Shown here: positions 36,725-45,827 of the stretch, piece after piece
Layout of the letters: each line of letters opens with the position of its first letter
Numbering within the stretch: position 1 is the first letter of the stretch
NCBI RefSeq assembly: GCF_003668555.1
Contig: NZ_RCWN01000001.1
Coordinates: forward strand, 1,970,501 to 2,034,500
Source of the DNA: Notoacmeibacter ruber
GTDB taxonomy: Bacteria; Pseudomonadota; Alphaproteobacteria; Rhizobiales; Rhizobiaceae
DNA length: 64,000 bases
Reading direction: 5' to 3'
Made by a program: the position numbers and the translations under genes
The notes under the pieces: generated by a model
The model's input: only the letters and a program-made list of their open reading frames with translations
The model's database searches: none
What the model was told of the DNA's origin: nothing

Positions 36725-37521
36725 GGATCCGTTCTCCGCTGCCGCTTCGGCAGGATACGTACAAGAAGAAAGAGCGCACAGGCTGCCACCACGATGGAGG
36801 GGCCAGCCGGCGTATCAAAGGCGAACGAGCCGTAAAGTCCAAGAAGAATCGCCGCGATACCCGCGGCTGCGGCAAGAGCCGCCATCACTTCCGGCCCGCG
36901 AGCCAGCCGCCGCGCCGTGATCGCCGGGATGATGAGCATGGCCGTGATGAGCAGCACGCCGACCACTTTGATGGCCACGGCGACCGTCACCGCGAGAAGC
37001 AGCAGAAAGATCATTTCCGCACGTTTTGGACGCGCACTCTCGGCGGCAGCGATTTCCGGCGAGACCGTTGCCGCAAGAAGGTCGTTCCAGATCATCGCAA
37101 GGGTCAGCAGGATGAGGATCGCCCCTCCGCCCATAACGAACAGATCGCCACGGCTGATCGCGAAGATGTCCCCGAAGAGTAGTCCGTTCAGATCGATCCG
37201 TTGCTCGGCAAGCGCGATAGCCACCAATCCCAGAGCCAGACTGCCATGCGCAAGAAGACCAAGGATCGCATCACCGGCGAGGTCGCCCTGCCGGCGCAGT
37301 GTGAAGAGCAGAAGGGCAACCGCGACGCAAACGGCCAGAATGGCGAGCGGCAGATAAATGGAAGCCAGCGTACCGAGTGCAATTCCGAGCAGCGCCGCAT
37401 GAGAGAGCGTATCGCCGAAATAGGCGAGTTGCCGCCATACCACGACGCAGCCGAGCGGCGCGGTGAGCATCGCGACGATCAGGCCGCCAAGCAATGCACG
37501 GATCAGAAAATCATCGAGCAT
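36721..37521 (-). CDS. znuB: Zinc ABC transporter permease
   Basis: ZnuB is the membrane permease of the high-affinity zinc importer. The 266-residue protein has about eight membrane segments, with the family stretches APLGCVVVWRQLAYFGDTLSHAALLGIALG, LLFGDIFAISRGDLFVMGGGAIL, and VAIKVVGVLLITAMLIIPAITARRLARGPEVM. It overlaps znuC by 11 nt and zur by 4 nt. Confidence 0.94.
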   Translation of the reverse strand: MLDDFLIRALLGGLIVAMLTAPLGCVVVWRQLAYFGDTLSHAALLGIALGTLASIYLPLAILAVCVAVALLLFTLRRQGDLAGDAILGLLAHGSLALGLVAIALAEQRIDLNGLLFGDIFAISRGDLFVMGGGAILILLTLAMIWNDLLAATVSPEIAAAESARPKRAEMIFLLLLAVTVAVAIKVVGVLLITAMLIIPAITARRLARGPEVMAALAAAAGIAAILLGLYGSFAFDTPAGPSIVVAACALFLLVRILPKRQRRTDP

Positions 37522-38398
37522 CAGACGAACTTACCTGATTTCGGAGCGTGTCGTGAGAATGGTGGTGATGGCTGCATTCATGCGGATCGCATGTATCGGT
37601 AATCGTCCCGTCCGAATGGAGCACGCGGCCATCGGCAAGATGCTGGTGATCGTGCTGGTGGCGGTAAACGGCCAGGCCTCGCGGAGCCTTGCCGCTGAAA
37701 AGAGCACGATATTCCGGCATCTCGCTGACAGCCTCCGGCGTGCCTTCGCAGCATATGTGTCCATTGAGACAAAGCACGCGATCGGTCTGCGCCATGACGA
37801 GATGCAGATCGTGGCTGACCAGCAAAACGCCGCAGCCGAGACGCCGCCGCGCCGCTGCAATCAGATCATAGATCGCGACGGCACCAGCCATGTCGACCCC
37901 CTGGGCGGGCTCATCCAGAACAAGCAGTTGCGGTTTCATGGAGAGCGCCCTGGCAATCAGAACACGCTGCATCTCGCCGCCCGAGAGGCCACGCATCTGT
38001 GCGTCGATCAAATGGGATACGCCGGTCTCTTCCAGCGCGGCGATCGCCTGTCGCCGCGACAGCGGCTTCGTCAGACGCATGAAACGCGACACAGGCAGCG
38101 GCAGATTGGGATCTATGGCCAGTTTTTGCGGAACATAGCCGATGCGCAGATCGGCGGCCCGGACCACCTTTCCCTCCGTAGGGCGGAGAAGGCCAAGAAG
38201 CAGTTTCGCTGTCGTCGATTTGCCCGACCCGTTCGGACCGACCAGCGTGACGATTTCGCCGGGAGAGATCGAAAGATCGAGCCCTTGCACCAGAAAGCGG
38301 TTCTCGACCGAATACCCGGCCCGCTCCATTTCGACCAAAGGCATGGTTTTCAAATGTTCCTTGGCCCGGCCAGAGACCTCTCGGGACATATCGAGCAC
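37511..38398 (-). CDS. znuC: Zinc ABC transporter ATP-binding protein
   Basis: ZnuC is the ATPase of the zinc importer. Walker A is VGPNGSGKSTTAKLLLGLL, the signature is LSGGEMQRVLIARALSMKP, Walker B is LLVLDEPAQGVDMAG, and the H-loop is VLLVSHDLHLVMAQTDRVLCLNGHICCEGTPEAV. The His-rich C-terminus (YRHQHDHQH and HHHHSHD) is usual for ZnuC. The GTG at 38398 has a GGAG 6 nt upstream and fits best; ATG at 38344 or 38389 and TTG at 38425 are alternatives. It is first in znuC-znuB-zur-oxidoreductase, reading away from the Zur box. Confidence 0.92.
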   Translation of the reverse strand: MLDMSREVSGRAKEHLKTMPLVEMERAGYSVENRFLVQGLDLSISPGEIVTLVGPNGSGKSTTAKLLLGLLRPTEGKVVRAADLRIGYVPQKLAIDPNLPLPVSRFMRLTKPLSRRQAIAALEETGVSHLIDAQMRGLSGGEMQRVLIARALSMKPQLLVLDEPAQGVDMAGAVAIYDLIAAARRRLGCGVLLVSHDLHLVMAQTDRVLCLNGHICCEGTPEAVSEMPEYRALFSGKAPRGLAVYRHQHDHQHLADGRVLHSDGTITDTCDPHECSHHHHSHDTLRNQVSSSDAR

Positions 38399-38433
38399 TG
38401 CAAACTCCAATTTACGACTAGACAATATGTTAC

Positions 38434-38446
38434 GTTATATCATAAC
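38434..38446. promoter_or_regulatory. Zur box between znuC and znuA
   Basis: GTTAT-ATC-ATAAC is a perfect palindrome within the AT-rich divergent region and matches the GTTATNNNATAAC Zur operator known from proteobacteria. It lies about 35 bp from the znuC start and 56 bp from the znuA start, so one repressor dimer pair could shut both promoters. Confidence 0.85.
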
Positions 38447-38502
38447 AATTCGCAAGCTCACTCATATCGAGATGAGCTAAACAGATAACGGACCGATCAT
38501 CC

Positions 38503-39582
38503 ATGTCATTTCATCGCCTTTTTCAAACGGTCGCGCCAGCTGCGCTGATCTCCCTTTCCTTCATCCCGACAGGCTCGGCAAGAGCCGACGAAGCCCCCGA
38601 GGTCATTGCCTCCTTTACGCCGATCCATTCGCTGACGGCCTCTCTGATGGAAGGCGTGGGTGAACCGCAGCTTCTGGTGCCGCCCACAGGCTCACCGCAT
38701 GAATTCGCGTTGCGGCCCAGCCAGGCCGGCGCGCTTCAGGACGCGGACCTCGTCATACGGATCGGGCCGGCCTTAGAGAGTTTTCTGGATAAGCCGCTCG
38801 CCTCGCTCGGCGCTAACGCGCACATCCTCGACCTGATGACGGTCGATGGAATCGACCTGCTCCCAACCCGCGAAGCCGGAATATTCGATGAAGGCACCGA
38901 GGATCACGACCACGATCATGAGGAAGCGGGCAGCGACAAACACGACCATGACGACGCCCACGCCGAGAGTGCCGATCACCATGAGCATGAGCATGATCGC
39001 GATGGAGAGTCTCATGAAGACCATCAACACGAGAACCATGCTCATGACGGACATGACCATGGTCCAGAGGATCCGCACATCTGGCTCGATCCCCACAATG
39101 CCGAGACGATGGTGAAAGCGATCGCCGACGAACTGAGAGAGATCGACCCGGCAAATGCGGACCGTTACGACGAGAATGAAAAGAAGACGCTCGCATCCAT
39201 CGAGGCACTGAATGACGAGATCCGGGGGATCCTTGGTCCGGTCAAGGGAGGGTCGCTGATCGCGTTTCACGACGCGCTTCAATATTTCGAAAAGGCCTAT
39301 GGGCTGAACGTCGCCGGCACATTGACCATCTCACCGGAAATCGCGCCCGGCGCCAAGCGCCTCTCGGCACTCCATGCGAAGATGGAGGAAGAGAATGTCC
39401 GCTGCATTCTCGTCGAGCCACAATTCTCTCCGCGCCTTGCGCAGACCGTCTCCGAAGGCACCGAAACGAAGATCGCTACATTCGATCCGGCGGGTAGTAC
39501 GGTCGAGCCGGGGCCACAGGCCTATAGCGAGACCATGCTCGCCAATGCCAGAGCGCTGGCGGAGTGCCTTAGCGACAACTGA
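38503..39582 (+). CDS. znuA: Zinc ABC transporter substrate-binding protein
   Basis: ZnuA captures zinc in the periplasm for ZnuBC. A signal peptide covers residues 1 to about 28 (GSARADEAPEV). PTGSPHEFALRPSQAGALQDADLVIRIGPALE carries the first zinc histidine, a long His/Asp-rich loop follows (residues about 130-190), and DPHIWLDPHNAETMVKAIADEL carries the next ligand. GGSLIAFHDALQYFEKAYGL gives the third. The 359-residue length and charged loop are typical. It stands alone, divergent from znuCB-zur. Confidence 0.94.
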   Translation: MSFHRLFQTVAPAALISLSFIPTGSARADEAPEVIASFTPIHSLTASLMEGVGEPQLLVPPTGSPHEFALRPSQAGALQDADLVIRIGPALESFLDKPLASLGANAHILDLMTVDGIDLLPTREAGIFDEGTEDHDHDHEEAGSDKHDHDDAHAESADHHEHEHDRDGESHEDHQHENHAHDGHDHGPEDPHIWLDPHNAETMVKAIADELREIDPANADRYDENEKKTLASIEALNDEIRGILGPVKGGSLIAFHDALQYFEKAYGLNVAGTLTISPEIAPGAKRLSALHAKMEEENVRCILVEPQFSPRLAQTVSEGTETKIATFDPAGSTVEPGPQAYSETMLANARALAECLSDN

Positions 39583-39651
39583 GGAGCCTGCCGGCCTGGC
39601 GGCGACGTATCCCTCTGCCGCCCGGTCCAACCGCTCACTCGCCAAAGGCGA

Positions 39652-40788
39652 TCAACGCTGCTGAGGTTCGCCCGCTTCGGCCTTGCGGGCCGGTTGTGCA
39701 GCGTACCAGGCTGCCAGCGCATCGATCTGGCCGTCCGTGAGATCATGGGCGGCCTTTTTCATCAGCGTGACGCGATCCGTGCCGCCTCTCTCGCGTTCGC
39801 GAAAGGCGTGGAGCTGTTCGACCAGATAAGCCTCATATTGACCTGACAAAGCAGGAAAGAGAGCGCCTTTCGGCCCTTCGCCATGCCCATGGCAGGCGAC
39901 GCAGGCCGGCACGTTCTTCTTTGGATCGCGACCATAGGCCAGCTCTTCGCCTCGCTCCATCAGTGCCGCATCGGATTTGGCCTCTCCTTTTGGATCAGCC
40001 ACCGGCATCGCCCCGTACCATGCCGCAAGTTCGGCCAGTTCATCGGCCTCCGGCACACTGGCCGCGTGAGCCATGAAACCGCTCTGTCGTGAGCCCGACC
40101 GATAGGCCTCCAGAGCCGCGGTCAGATAGGTGGTGTTCTGAATATCGAGGCGCGGAATATAGGATCCGCCACGACCAAGTCCGTCCTCGCCGTGGCAGGT
40201 CACACAGGGTGCCGCCGCAGCGGGACGCTCCGTTCGCGCCATAGCGCGAGCTGGGCCATCCCGGCCAAGCAGGGCCTCATATTGCTGGTGGTTCATGCCT
40301 TCCTTGACGGCCATCAGAAACGCCACGACGCTCCAGACCCCGTCATCGCGGCTGGCGGTCGGCCATTGCGGCATACCGCTCATTTTCACGCCCTCATGAA
40401 CGATCCAGAAAAAGTGACGCGGCTGCCAATGATCTGCCGCCTCTTCGATATGCGGCGGGCGCGGGTTCATGGCTTGCGCCGTTTGCGACTGCTGCTCGCC
40501 CGGGCTGGCATGACAAAACCGGCAAGCCTGGTCGAAATGGCCTGCCCCAAGCGCGATCCGTCCCGCATCGTCCAGATCCGGCGGCACTTCACTTTCCGGC
40601 GGAGCATAAAGGTCGACCGAATTGTGATAGGTCGTGTGCAGCACCCATGAGACGCCCGGCAAGTGCCCGAGACGGGCCGATACATTGTAAAGACCGCCGA
40701 ACACCACCGTGCCCGCGATCACGAGGCCGAGAATAGCGAGGATCGCGAGATGCGCGGCGATGATCCTTGGCGAAAAGATACCTCTCAC
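39652..40788 (-). CDS. Membrane-anchored triheme cytochrome c
   Basis: The 378-residue protein has an N-terminal membrane anchor (residues about 10-32) and three CxxCH heme sites: CRFCH, CVTCH and CVACH, in three cytochrome c domains of about 90-100 residues each. Methionines that could be sixth ligands occur (VKMSGMPQWP, SGFMAHA, TLMKKAAHDLTDGQIDALAAWYAAQ). It starts at a GTG overlapping the CtaG stop (GTGA), so it belongs to the oxidase operon, where it probably feeds electrons to subunit II or links it to an alcohol- or bc1-type donor. Confidence 0.85.
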   Translation of the reverse strand: MRGIFSPRIIAAHLAILAILGLVIAGTVVFGGLYNVSARLGHLPGVSWVLHTTYHNSVDLYAPPESEVPPDLDDAGRIALGAGHFDQACRFCHASPGEQQSQTAQAMNPRPPHIEEAADHWQPRHFFWIVHEGVKMSGMPQWPTASRDDGVWSVVAFLMAVKEGMNHQQYEALLGRDGPARAMARTERPAAAAPCVTCHGEDGLGRGGSYIPRLDIQNTTYLTAALEAYRSGSRQSGFMAHAASVPEADELAELAAWYGAMPVADPKGEAKSDAALMERGEELAYGRDPKKNVPACVACHGHGEGPKGALFPALSGQYEAYLVEQLHAFRERERGGTDRVTLMKKAAHDLTDGQIDALAAWYAAQPARKAEAGEPQQR

Positions 40789-41405
40789 GATATGTCCCCC
40801 GTCATCGGCACAGCATCCTCCGACCCACCGAGAGAGCGCCGCACGAGCGCGACCCCACCAACCAGGTAGGCGACGCCCCCGACGGCAAGCATCAGCATGC
40901 CCCCCAATTGCTGATCGGCGAGCGGCTCCGTGCCATAGCAGATCGCCGCGTAGAGCGGCCTGGGCGCCAATGTCAGGAGAGCGCCAAGCAAGGTCATATG
41001 CATGGACGTCAGCAAGAGGCCGCCGGCCCCTGCCAGCCCGGAAGCTGCGTTGAGCGACGAGGCCCAGACACCATAACCCACGACCAGAAAGCTGGCCTGT
41101 TCAAGGACGAACCATGGCCATGAGGTCTGCGCCAGTTGGTGGGGCGTGCCGAAATGCCAGCCCCATACGACGAAAAACTCCAGCACGGCCGCGATGAGCG
41201 GAGAGAGGATCAATCCTCCGGAAAGACGCGGAAGGGCGAGAACCAGAAGCGGTGCCGCGACAGCGACAAGCACCATGTGGCGGACCATGTGCAAGGTGAA
41301 GGGCCACCGGCCGGCCGACGGCATCAGAAGTGGCGCGGCCCAGACAAGGCAGAGAAGCAGCAAAGCAATCGTAAGGCAGGTCACTCTTCCCCTGCGCCCG
41401 CTCAT
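40785..41405 (-). CDS. CtaG (caa3-type) cytochrome c oxidase assembly factor
   Basis: A polytopic membrane protein of the caa3_CtaG family, unrelated to the Cox11-type CtaG and thought to help copper-site assembly. In 206 residues it has about six or seven membrane segments, with FTLHMVRHMVLVAVAAPLLVLALP (paired His), VVWGWHFGTPHQLAQTSWPWFVLEQASFLVVGYGVWAS, and STSMHM-like LLTSMHMTLLGALLTLAPRPLY. The ATG at 41405 overlaps the previous stop (ATGA) and has GGAG 8 nt upstream; a GTG at 41411 is less well placed. Confidence 0.87.
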   Translation of the reverse strand: MSGRRGRVTCLTIALLLLCLVWAAPLLMPSAGRWPFTLHMVRHMVLVAVAAPLLVLALPRLSGGLILSPLIAAVLEFFVVWGWHFGTPHQLAQTSWPWFVLEQASFLVVGYGVWASSLNAASGLAGAGGLLLTSMHMTLLGALLTLAPRPLYAAICYGTEPLADQQLGGMLMLAVGGVAYLVGGVALVRRSLGGSEDAVPMTGDIS

Positions 41406-41875
41406 CGGCACGTCTCCATGAAGATCGCCGGCATCGCAACATAGATGACCGCGATGGCGCTCATGATGGAAAGCAGAAAGGCCGCGTGCCCCAGAAATTC
41501 ATGGCGGTCTTCGCCGACAGCCTTGGCATGGTCGTAATCGTAATCGTCGAGATAGTCCCACTGCCGCCAGGACACCCATGCGACGTAGCCGATCACGGCC
41601 AACGCAAGCACGGTGATCCCGGCAATGGAAAGACGCATGAAGGGCACCGGATCGAACTCGGCTGGCGCAAATCTGGCGCAGTATAGGGCCGCGCCGCCAT
41701 AGCTGAGGATGAAATGGATGGCCCATGCGAGCGGTGACAGCGTGATCAGCCAGAGGCTGGATGCCTCCTCTGCGAACCTGCGGCGCTCTTCCTTGTTTTC
41801 GGGTGTTTCCTCCTGCTGCTGGCGGGCTTCCAGAACGGCCTTCCGGGACGCTTCGGCATGGGTGATGCGGCTCAT
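41402..41875 (-). CDS. Small membrane protein of the cytochrome oxidase operon
   Basis: A 157-residue protein with a charged N-terminal coil (residues 1-38, rich in Glu/Arg/Gln) and three membrane segments (about 42-64, 80-102 and 130-150). The stretch LWLITLSPLAWAIHFILSYGGAALYCARF and LGHAAFLLSIMSAIAVIYVAMP are seen in proteins next to alternative oxidases of Rhizobiales. Function unknown; being between subunit I/III and CtaG, it may be an accessory or assembly subunit. Confidence 0.75.
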   Translation of the reverse strand: MSRITHAEASRKAVLEARQQQEETPENKEERRRFAEEASSLWLITLSPLAWAIHFILSYGGAALYCARFAPAEFDPVPFMRLSIAGITVLALAVIGYVAWVSWRQWDYLDDYDYDHAKAVGEDRHEFLGHAAFLLSIMSAIAVIYVAMPAIFMETCR

Positions 41876-41876
41876 C

Positions 41877-44516
41877 TCAGACCTCCCCTGCCAGGATCGG
41901 AAAGACCCCGATCATGAACGCGGCGGCTGCCATCGTCACCAGCATGAAATGCCAGAACAGGGTGATATTCCAGAGATCGGCGTCATATCGCGTGGTCAAC
42001 TTGCCGAAGATCATGCCGGCCAGACCATAGCCCTGCATGGTAAGCCCAAGGCCGAGATGAGCGAGTGTCCAGATGGTGATCGCGCCGCAGATCGCCGGGA
42101 AACTATGGGTGGTCGGCTCCAGATCGCTTGCCCAGAAGCTGATCGCAAGGGCGCCGGCGCCAACGATGGTCAGGACGAACGCGCCGGTAAGACAGAACTT
42201 TGCGATTCCGCCCCTGCCGCGCCGGTTGGTCTCGCGCGCAGCCACCGTCAGCGCCCATGAGCAGCCGACGGCAAGGGTCGCCAGTGACAGCCAAGGCAGC
42301 AGGACCGTCCGCGTATCGTCGGTGATAAAAGTTTCCGAAGCGGTCCAGAAGAAGACCATGCCAAAAACGAGCGAGGCGAAGGCCGTCATATCTCCCAGCA
42401 TCGTGATCCAGACACCCCACCAGCCTGCCGAAGCAGGCCCCGAGGCGTAGACCGGCAATTTCAGTCCGAGCCCGACATCCTTCATGTCCTTCTCGGGGAC
42501 GGGCGTCGTCGATGTCCATAGCCACCAGATGACGGCCGCACCGGCACACAACAGGAAGAATGCCGCAGGCCAATAGATGTGGAAAGTCGGCAAGATGAAA
42601 CCGAGCCCGGTGAAGGCGGCGGTCAGATGGGTCTTCCAGGTCGGCCCGGTGACCCGCATGACCTGTATCGGGCGTGCATCGAGAATGCTCGTCACAAGTG
42701 TCTCGCGCTTCGCCTCTTCGGCATCCGGCAGATAGAAACGTCCTGCATCCATGCGTTCGACGATCTTCGGCTGCTGCCAGATCGGATAACGCGTCACGAC
42801 GTGAGGGATGGAGCGGACACCCCAGGCCTGGTCCGGTACATCATGGCTCCACTCCAGCGTGCCGGCATCCCATGGATTGCGCTCGGTGAAAGGCGCATTG
42901 CCCTTCGGCCGCAGGACATCCCAGACAAAAGTGAGGATGCCGGCCGCCATCACGAAAGCGCCGACCGTGGAGATGAGATTGAGCCCGTCCCATCCAAGGC
43001 CCGGAAGATAGGTGAAGACGCGCCGCGGCATTCCCATAAGCCCGGTCAGGTGCATCGGCAGGAAGGTAACGTTGAAGCCGACGAAGGTGAGCCAGAATGC
43101 GATACGGCCGAGGGTGTTGCTCATCTTCTTCTTGGTGAAGAAGGGGTAGAAGTAGGAAACGCCGGCCATGACCGGGAAGACCATTCCCCCGAATAGCGTG
43201 TAGTGAAGATGCGCCACCACGAAGTAGGAATCGTGCGCCTGCCAATCGAACGGCGCCAGCGCCACCATCACGCCGGTCAAACCGCCAGCCGTAAAGATTG
43301 CGAGCGAACCGGCAATGTAAAGCATCGGCACGCTCATCCGTACACGCCCGACGAGCAACGTGGCCACGAAGGCGAAAAGCTGGATGCCGGTCGGGATCAC
43401 GACAGCCTCGGATGCGGCCGAGAAGAAACCAAGCGAGATATTTGGAAGGCCCGTGGTGAACATGTGGTGCACCCACAGGCCGAACGAGATGAACCCGGTG
43501 CCGACGGCCGACAGGACAATCCAGCTATAGCCGACGATGGGCTGGCGCGCCGCAGTCGGAACGACCATAGCCGCGATTGCAATGGAAGGCAGGAAGACGA
43601 TGTAGACCTCCGGATGGCCGAAGATCCAGAACAGGTGCTGCCATAGCATCGGGTCGCCACCCCGGTCGGGATCGAAAAACGGCCAGCCGAGCGCCCTTTC
43701 GAGCTCGAACAGCAAGTCACCGGCAATCAGAGGTGGAAATGCGAAGAGGATCATCGCGCCAACCACCAGAACATACCATGCATAGAGCGGCATGATATTG
43801 ACCCGCATGCCCGGCGGCCGGCATTTCAGCACACCGACGATCAGCTCGACGGCAGCGGCGATGGATGCGACCTCGATGAAGGAAAGTCCGAGCAGCCAGA
43901 CGTCGGCGCCGATTCCCCCGAACTTGGTCGAATAGGGTGGATACATGAACCAGCCGCCATCCGGCCCGATACCGAAGAGCGGTGAGGAGATGACGAACAG
44001 CCCGCCAATGGCGAAACACCAGAAGCCATAAGCGGAAAGCCGAGGGAACGGCATATCCCGCGCGCCGAGAAAGGCTGGAAGCAGCAGGATTGCGATTGCC
44101 TCGAACATCGGCACGGCGAACAGGAACATCATCGCCGAGCCATGCATCGTATAGAGCTGGTTATACGTGTCGGCGGACACGATATCGGCGCCTGGCACGG
44201 CAAGCTGCACGCGCATGATCAGCGCCATGGCGCCAGCGCAGAGCATGAAGAAAAGGCAGGCCAGCGAATACCAGATACCGACCTCGGAATTGTTGACGGC
44301 TTTCCAGTACCGCCAGCCCGGGAGTCCCTTCCAGATCGCGCGGAGCCGATCGGCGGATGCGTCCGACCATTCGGGATCGACCGGCTCGGAGAGCATCTCC
44401 TCCGTCGGCGGATAGGTCCCGGCCGGAGCGACGGCGGGGTCGTCGGCGAAGCTGGTCAGCTTTCCCTCTTTTCGAGTTTTGTCGGCATTCCTACCGGAAT
44501 CGGAAACTTCGCTCAT
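41877..44516 (-). CDS. Cytochrome c oxidase subunit I-III fusion, alternative aa3 type
   Basis: Residues about 70-600 are a heme-copper oxidase subunit I and residues 690-879 a subunit III. Copper and heme ligands are intact: TMHGSAMMF (heme a), FGHPEVYI (CuB His301, Glu303, Tyr305), HH350-351, and VVAHLHYTLFGG (heme a3 and a). The K-channel motif PTGIK reads PTGIQ (Gln379), and the usual DVDTRAYF segment is PNISLGFF. The D-channel aspartate is kept (GARDMPFPRL). This resembles the CoxN-like alternative oxidases rather than the standard CtaD. The ATG at 44516 overlaps the subunit II stop. A 60-residue acidic N-terminal extension is present. Confidence 0.88.
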   Translation of the reverse strand: MSEVSDSGRNADKTRKEGKLTSFADDPAVAPAGTYPPTEEMLSEPVDPEWSDASADRLRAIWKGLPGWRYWKAVNNSEVGIWYSLACLFFMLCAGAMALIMRVQLAVPGADIVSADTYNQLYTMHGSAMMFLFAVPMFEAIAILLLPAFLGARDMPFPRLSAYGFWCFAIGGLFVISSPLFGIGPDGGWFMYPPYSTKFGGIGADVWLLGLSFIEVASIAAAVELIVGVLKCRPPGMRVNIMPLYAWYVLVVGAMILFAFPPLIAGDLLFELERALGWPFFDPDRGGDPMLWQHLFWIFGHPEVYIVFLPSIAIAAMVVPTAARQPIVGYSWIVLSAVGTGFISFGLWVHHMFTTGLPNISLGFFSAASEAVVIPTGIQLFAFVATLLVGRVRMSVPMLYIAGSLAIFTAGGLTGVMVALAPFDWQAHDSYFVVAHLHYTLFGGMVFPVMAGVSYFYPFFTKKKMSNTLGRIAFWLTFVGFNVTFLPMHLTGLMGMPRRVFTYLPGLGWDGLNLISTVGAFVMAAGILTFVWDVLRPKGNAPFTERNPWDAGTLEWSHDVPDQAWGVRSIPHVVTRYPIWQQPKIVERMDAGRFYLPDAEEAKRETLVTSILDARPIQVMRVTGPTWKTHLTAAFTGLGFILPTFHIYWPAAFFLLCAGAAVIWWLWTSTTPVPEKDMKDVGLGLKLPVYASGPASAGWWGVWITMLGDMTAFASLVFGMVFFWTASETFITDDTRTVLLPWLSLATLAVGCSWALTVAARETNRRGRGGIAKFCLTGAFVLTIVGAGALAISFWASDLEPTTHSFPAICGAITIWTLAHLGLGLTMQGYGLAGMIFGKLTTRYDADLWNITLFWHFMLVTMAAAAFMIGVFPILAGEV

Positions 44517-45505
44517 CACTGCAGCCCTTCCAGATAGTGAGCGATCGCACCAAGCTCGTCCGCTGAGAGGTAAGCGTAGGAGGGCATGTCGACATCGGGT
44601 TTCAGCGCAGCGGCATGGCGCGTCCATTCCGCAAACGATTGAGGGGCGTTGGGCAGGATGCCTGCGGCGAGGCTTTCCCGCGAGCCCACATGAGTGAGAT
44701 CCGGCCCCACCTGACCGGCGGCTTCCGTTCCGCGAACGGCGTGGCATGCGCCACATCCATTGCTCATGAACAGGTCACGGCCGCGCTCAGCCTTCTCGCC
44801 TTTCGGCTGGGCGGCATCTCTCTCCTGCTCTTCGAGCCATGCGGAGAACGCGTCCTCCTCCATCACGACGGCTTGGAAGGCCATCAAGGCGTGACTTTCG
44901 CCGCAGAATTCGGCGCATTGTCCGCGATAAGTGCCGGTCTTCGTCGGCTCGAGCCGCAGAGAAGTCTCGCGCCCGGGAAACATGTCCATCTTGCCGGCGA
45001 GAGCCGGAATCCAGAAGGAATGGATGACCTTGTCGGCATCGAGACGGATATCGCTCCGCCGGCCGACCGGTAGCCGTATCTCGTTGGCGGAATAGATGGG
45101 AGCCTCGGCGCCTTCCGGCCAATATTCGACACGCCACCAGAAACGTTCGCCGGTCACCTTCAGCACAAGTCCGTCGCCCGGCGCACGCTGGTCCGGCATG
45201 ATTGAAAGGCCATAGCCAAGGATTGCGGCGAGGCCGATGACTGGAAATACGATGCCGCCCCCGATGATGATCCTTTCGGCCAGTTTCGGAGAATGAGCCC
45301 GCCCGGTGATCCGGGTAATCACGAAGAACAGGCCGTTCATCAGGAGCCACAGAACCACGGCAATGGCGAGCAGAAACCAGAACAGCGAAACAAGCTGTTC
45401 GGCATCGATCCCTGCCGGCGAAAGGACCGATTGCGGTCCTTCGAACGAGCAGGCCGAAACGGGAAGCGCGACAAGGGGCGCGAGGGTCTTGGGCCGAAAC
45501 CGCAT
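44516..45505 (-). CDS. Cytochrome c oxidase subunit II with C-terminal heme c
   Basis: Subunit II takes electrons from cytochrome c through CuA. A lipoprotein-like signal (ALPVSAC) is followed by two membrane segments (about residues 35-58 and 78-98). The CuA site is complete: VIHSFWIPALAGKMDMFPG gives the first His and GQCAEFCGESHALMAF the two Cys, His and Met. A cytochrome c domain with CGACH follows near residue 245, with Met in the VDMPSYAYL segment as probable sixth ligand, so this is a caa3-like layout. The ATG at 45505 was chosen for the signal; a GTG at 45544 is possible. It is the first gene of the operon. Confidence 0.9.
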   Translation of the reverse strand: MRFRPKTLAPLVALPVSACSFEGPQSVLSPAGIDAEQLVSLFWFLLAIAVVLWLLMNGLFFVITRITGRAHSPKLAERIIIGGGIVFPVIGLAAILGYGLSIMPDQRAPGDGLVLKVTGERFWWRVEYWPEGAEAPIYSANEIRLPVGRRSDIRLDADKVIHSFWIPALAGKMDMFPGRETSLRLEPTKTGTYRGQCAEFCGESHALMAFQAVVMEEDAFSAWLEEQERDAAQPKGEKAERGRDLFMSNGCGACHAVRGTEAAGQVGPDLTHVGSRESLAAGILPNAPQSFAEWTRHAAALKPDVDMPSYAYLSADELGAIAHYLEGLQ

Positions 45506-45827
45506 GATCAACCGCACGGCCGCTGGCAGAAGGTGCAGCGACACGCACCGGGCTTGCCAAGCCGCCCTGAAGACATTCTCGTCTGGCCTTTGCCTTGCGC
45601 CGATAGTGTCATTGTTCCCCTCGAAATCCGAAGCCTCGACGTTAAGCGACTTCGGTTCTCACCGGCAACTAATGCCTGGGTGGTGGCCGTCCAGCTTTGA
45701 GTCACACGGAATATCACATTCATGCCTCCGCGCCGGAATTTGGCCGCGATCGCCGCCTACGGGCGAATCGTATAGGGGCGAAGAGATTCGACTATGCCCG
45801 CGATGGGCACGGACCAAGTGAGGGAAA
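45506..45827. other. Intergenic region between the oxidase operon and the OmpA lipoprotein
   Basis: About 320 bp between divergent genes, with no convincing ORF. It must carry promoters in both directions, but I cannot pick clear -35/-10 pairs. One imperfect hairpin (CCGAAG...CTTCGG, 45628-45655) is present. The lipoprotein's AGGG ribosome site is at its right end. Confidence 0.6.

Noticed and set aside
38880..39075. His/Asp codon-rich tract resembling a DNA repeat
   Set aside because: It encodes the metal-binding loop of ZnuA in frame; similar tracts in ureE and the NicO gene have the same explanation.
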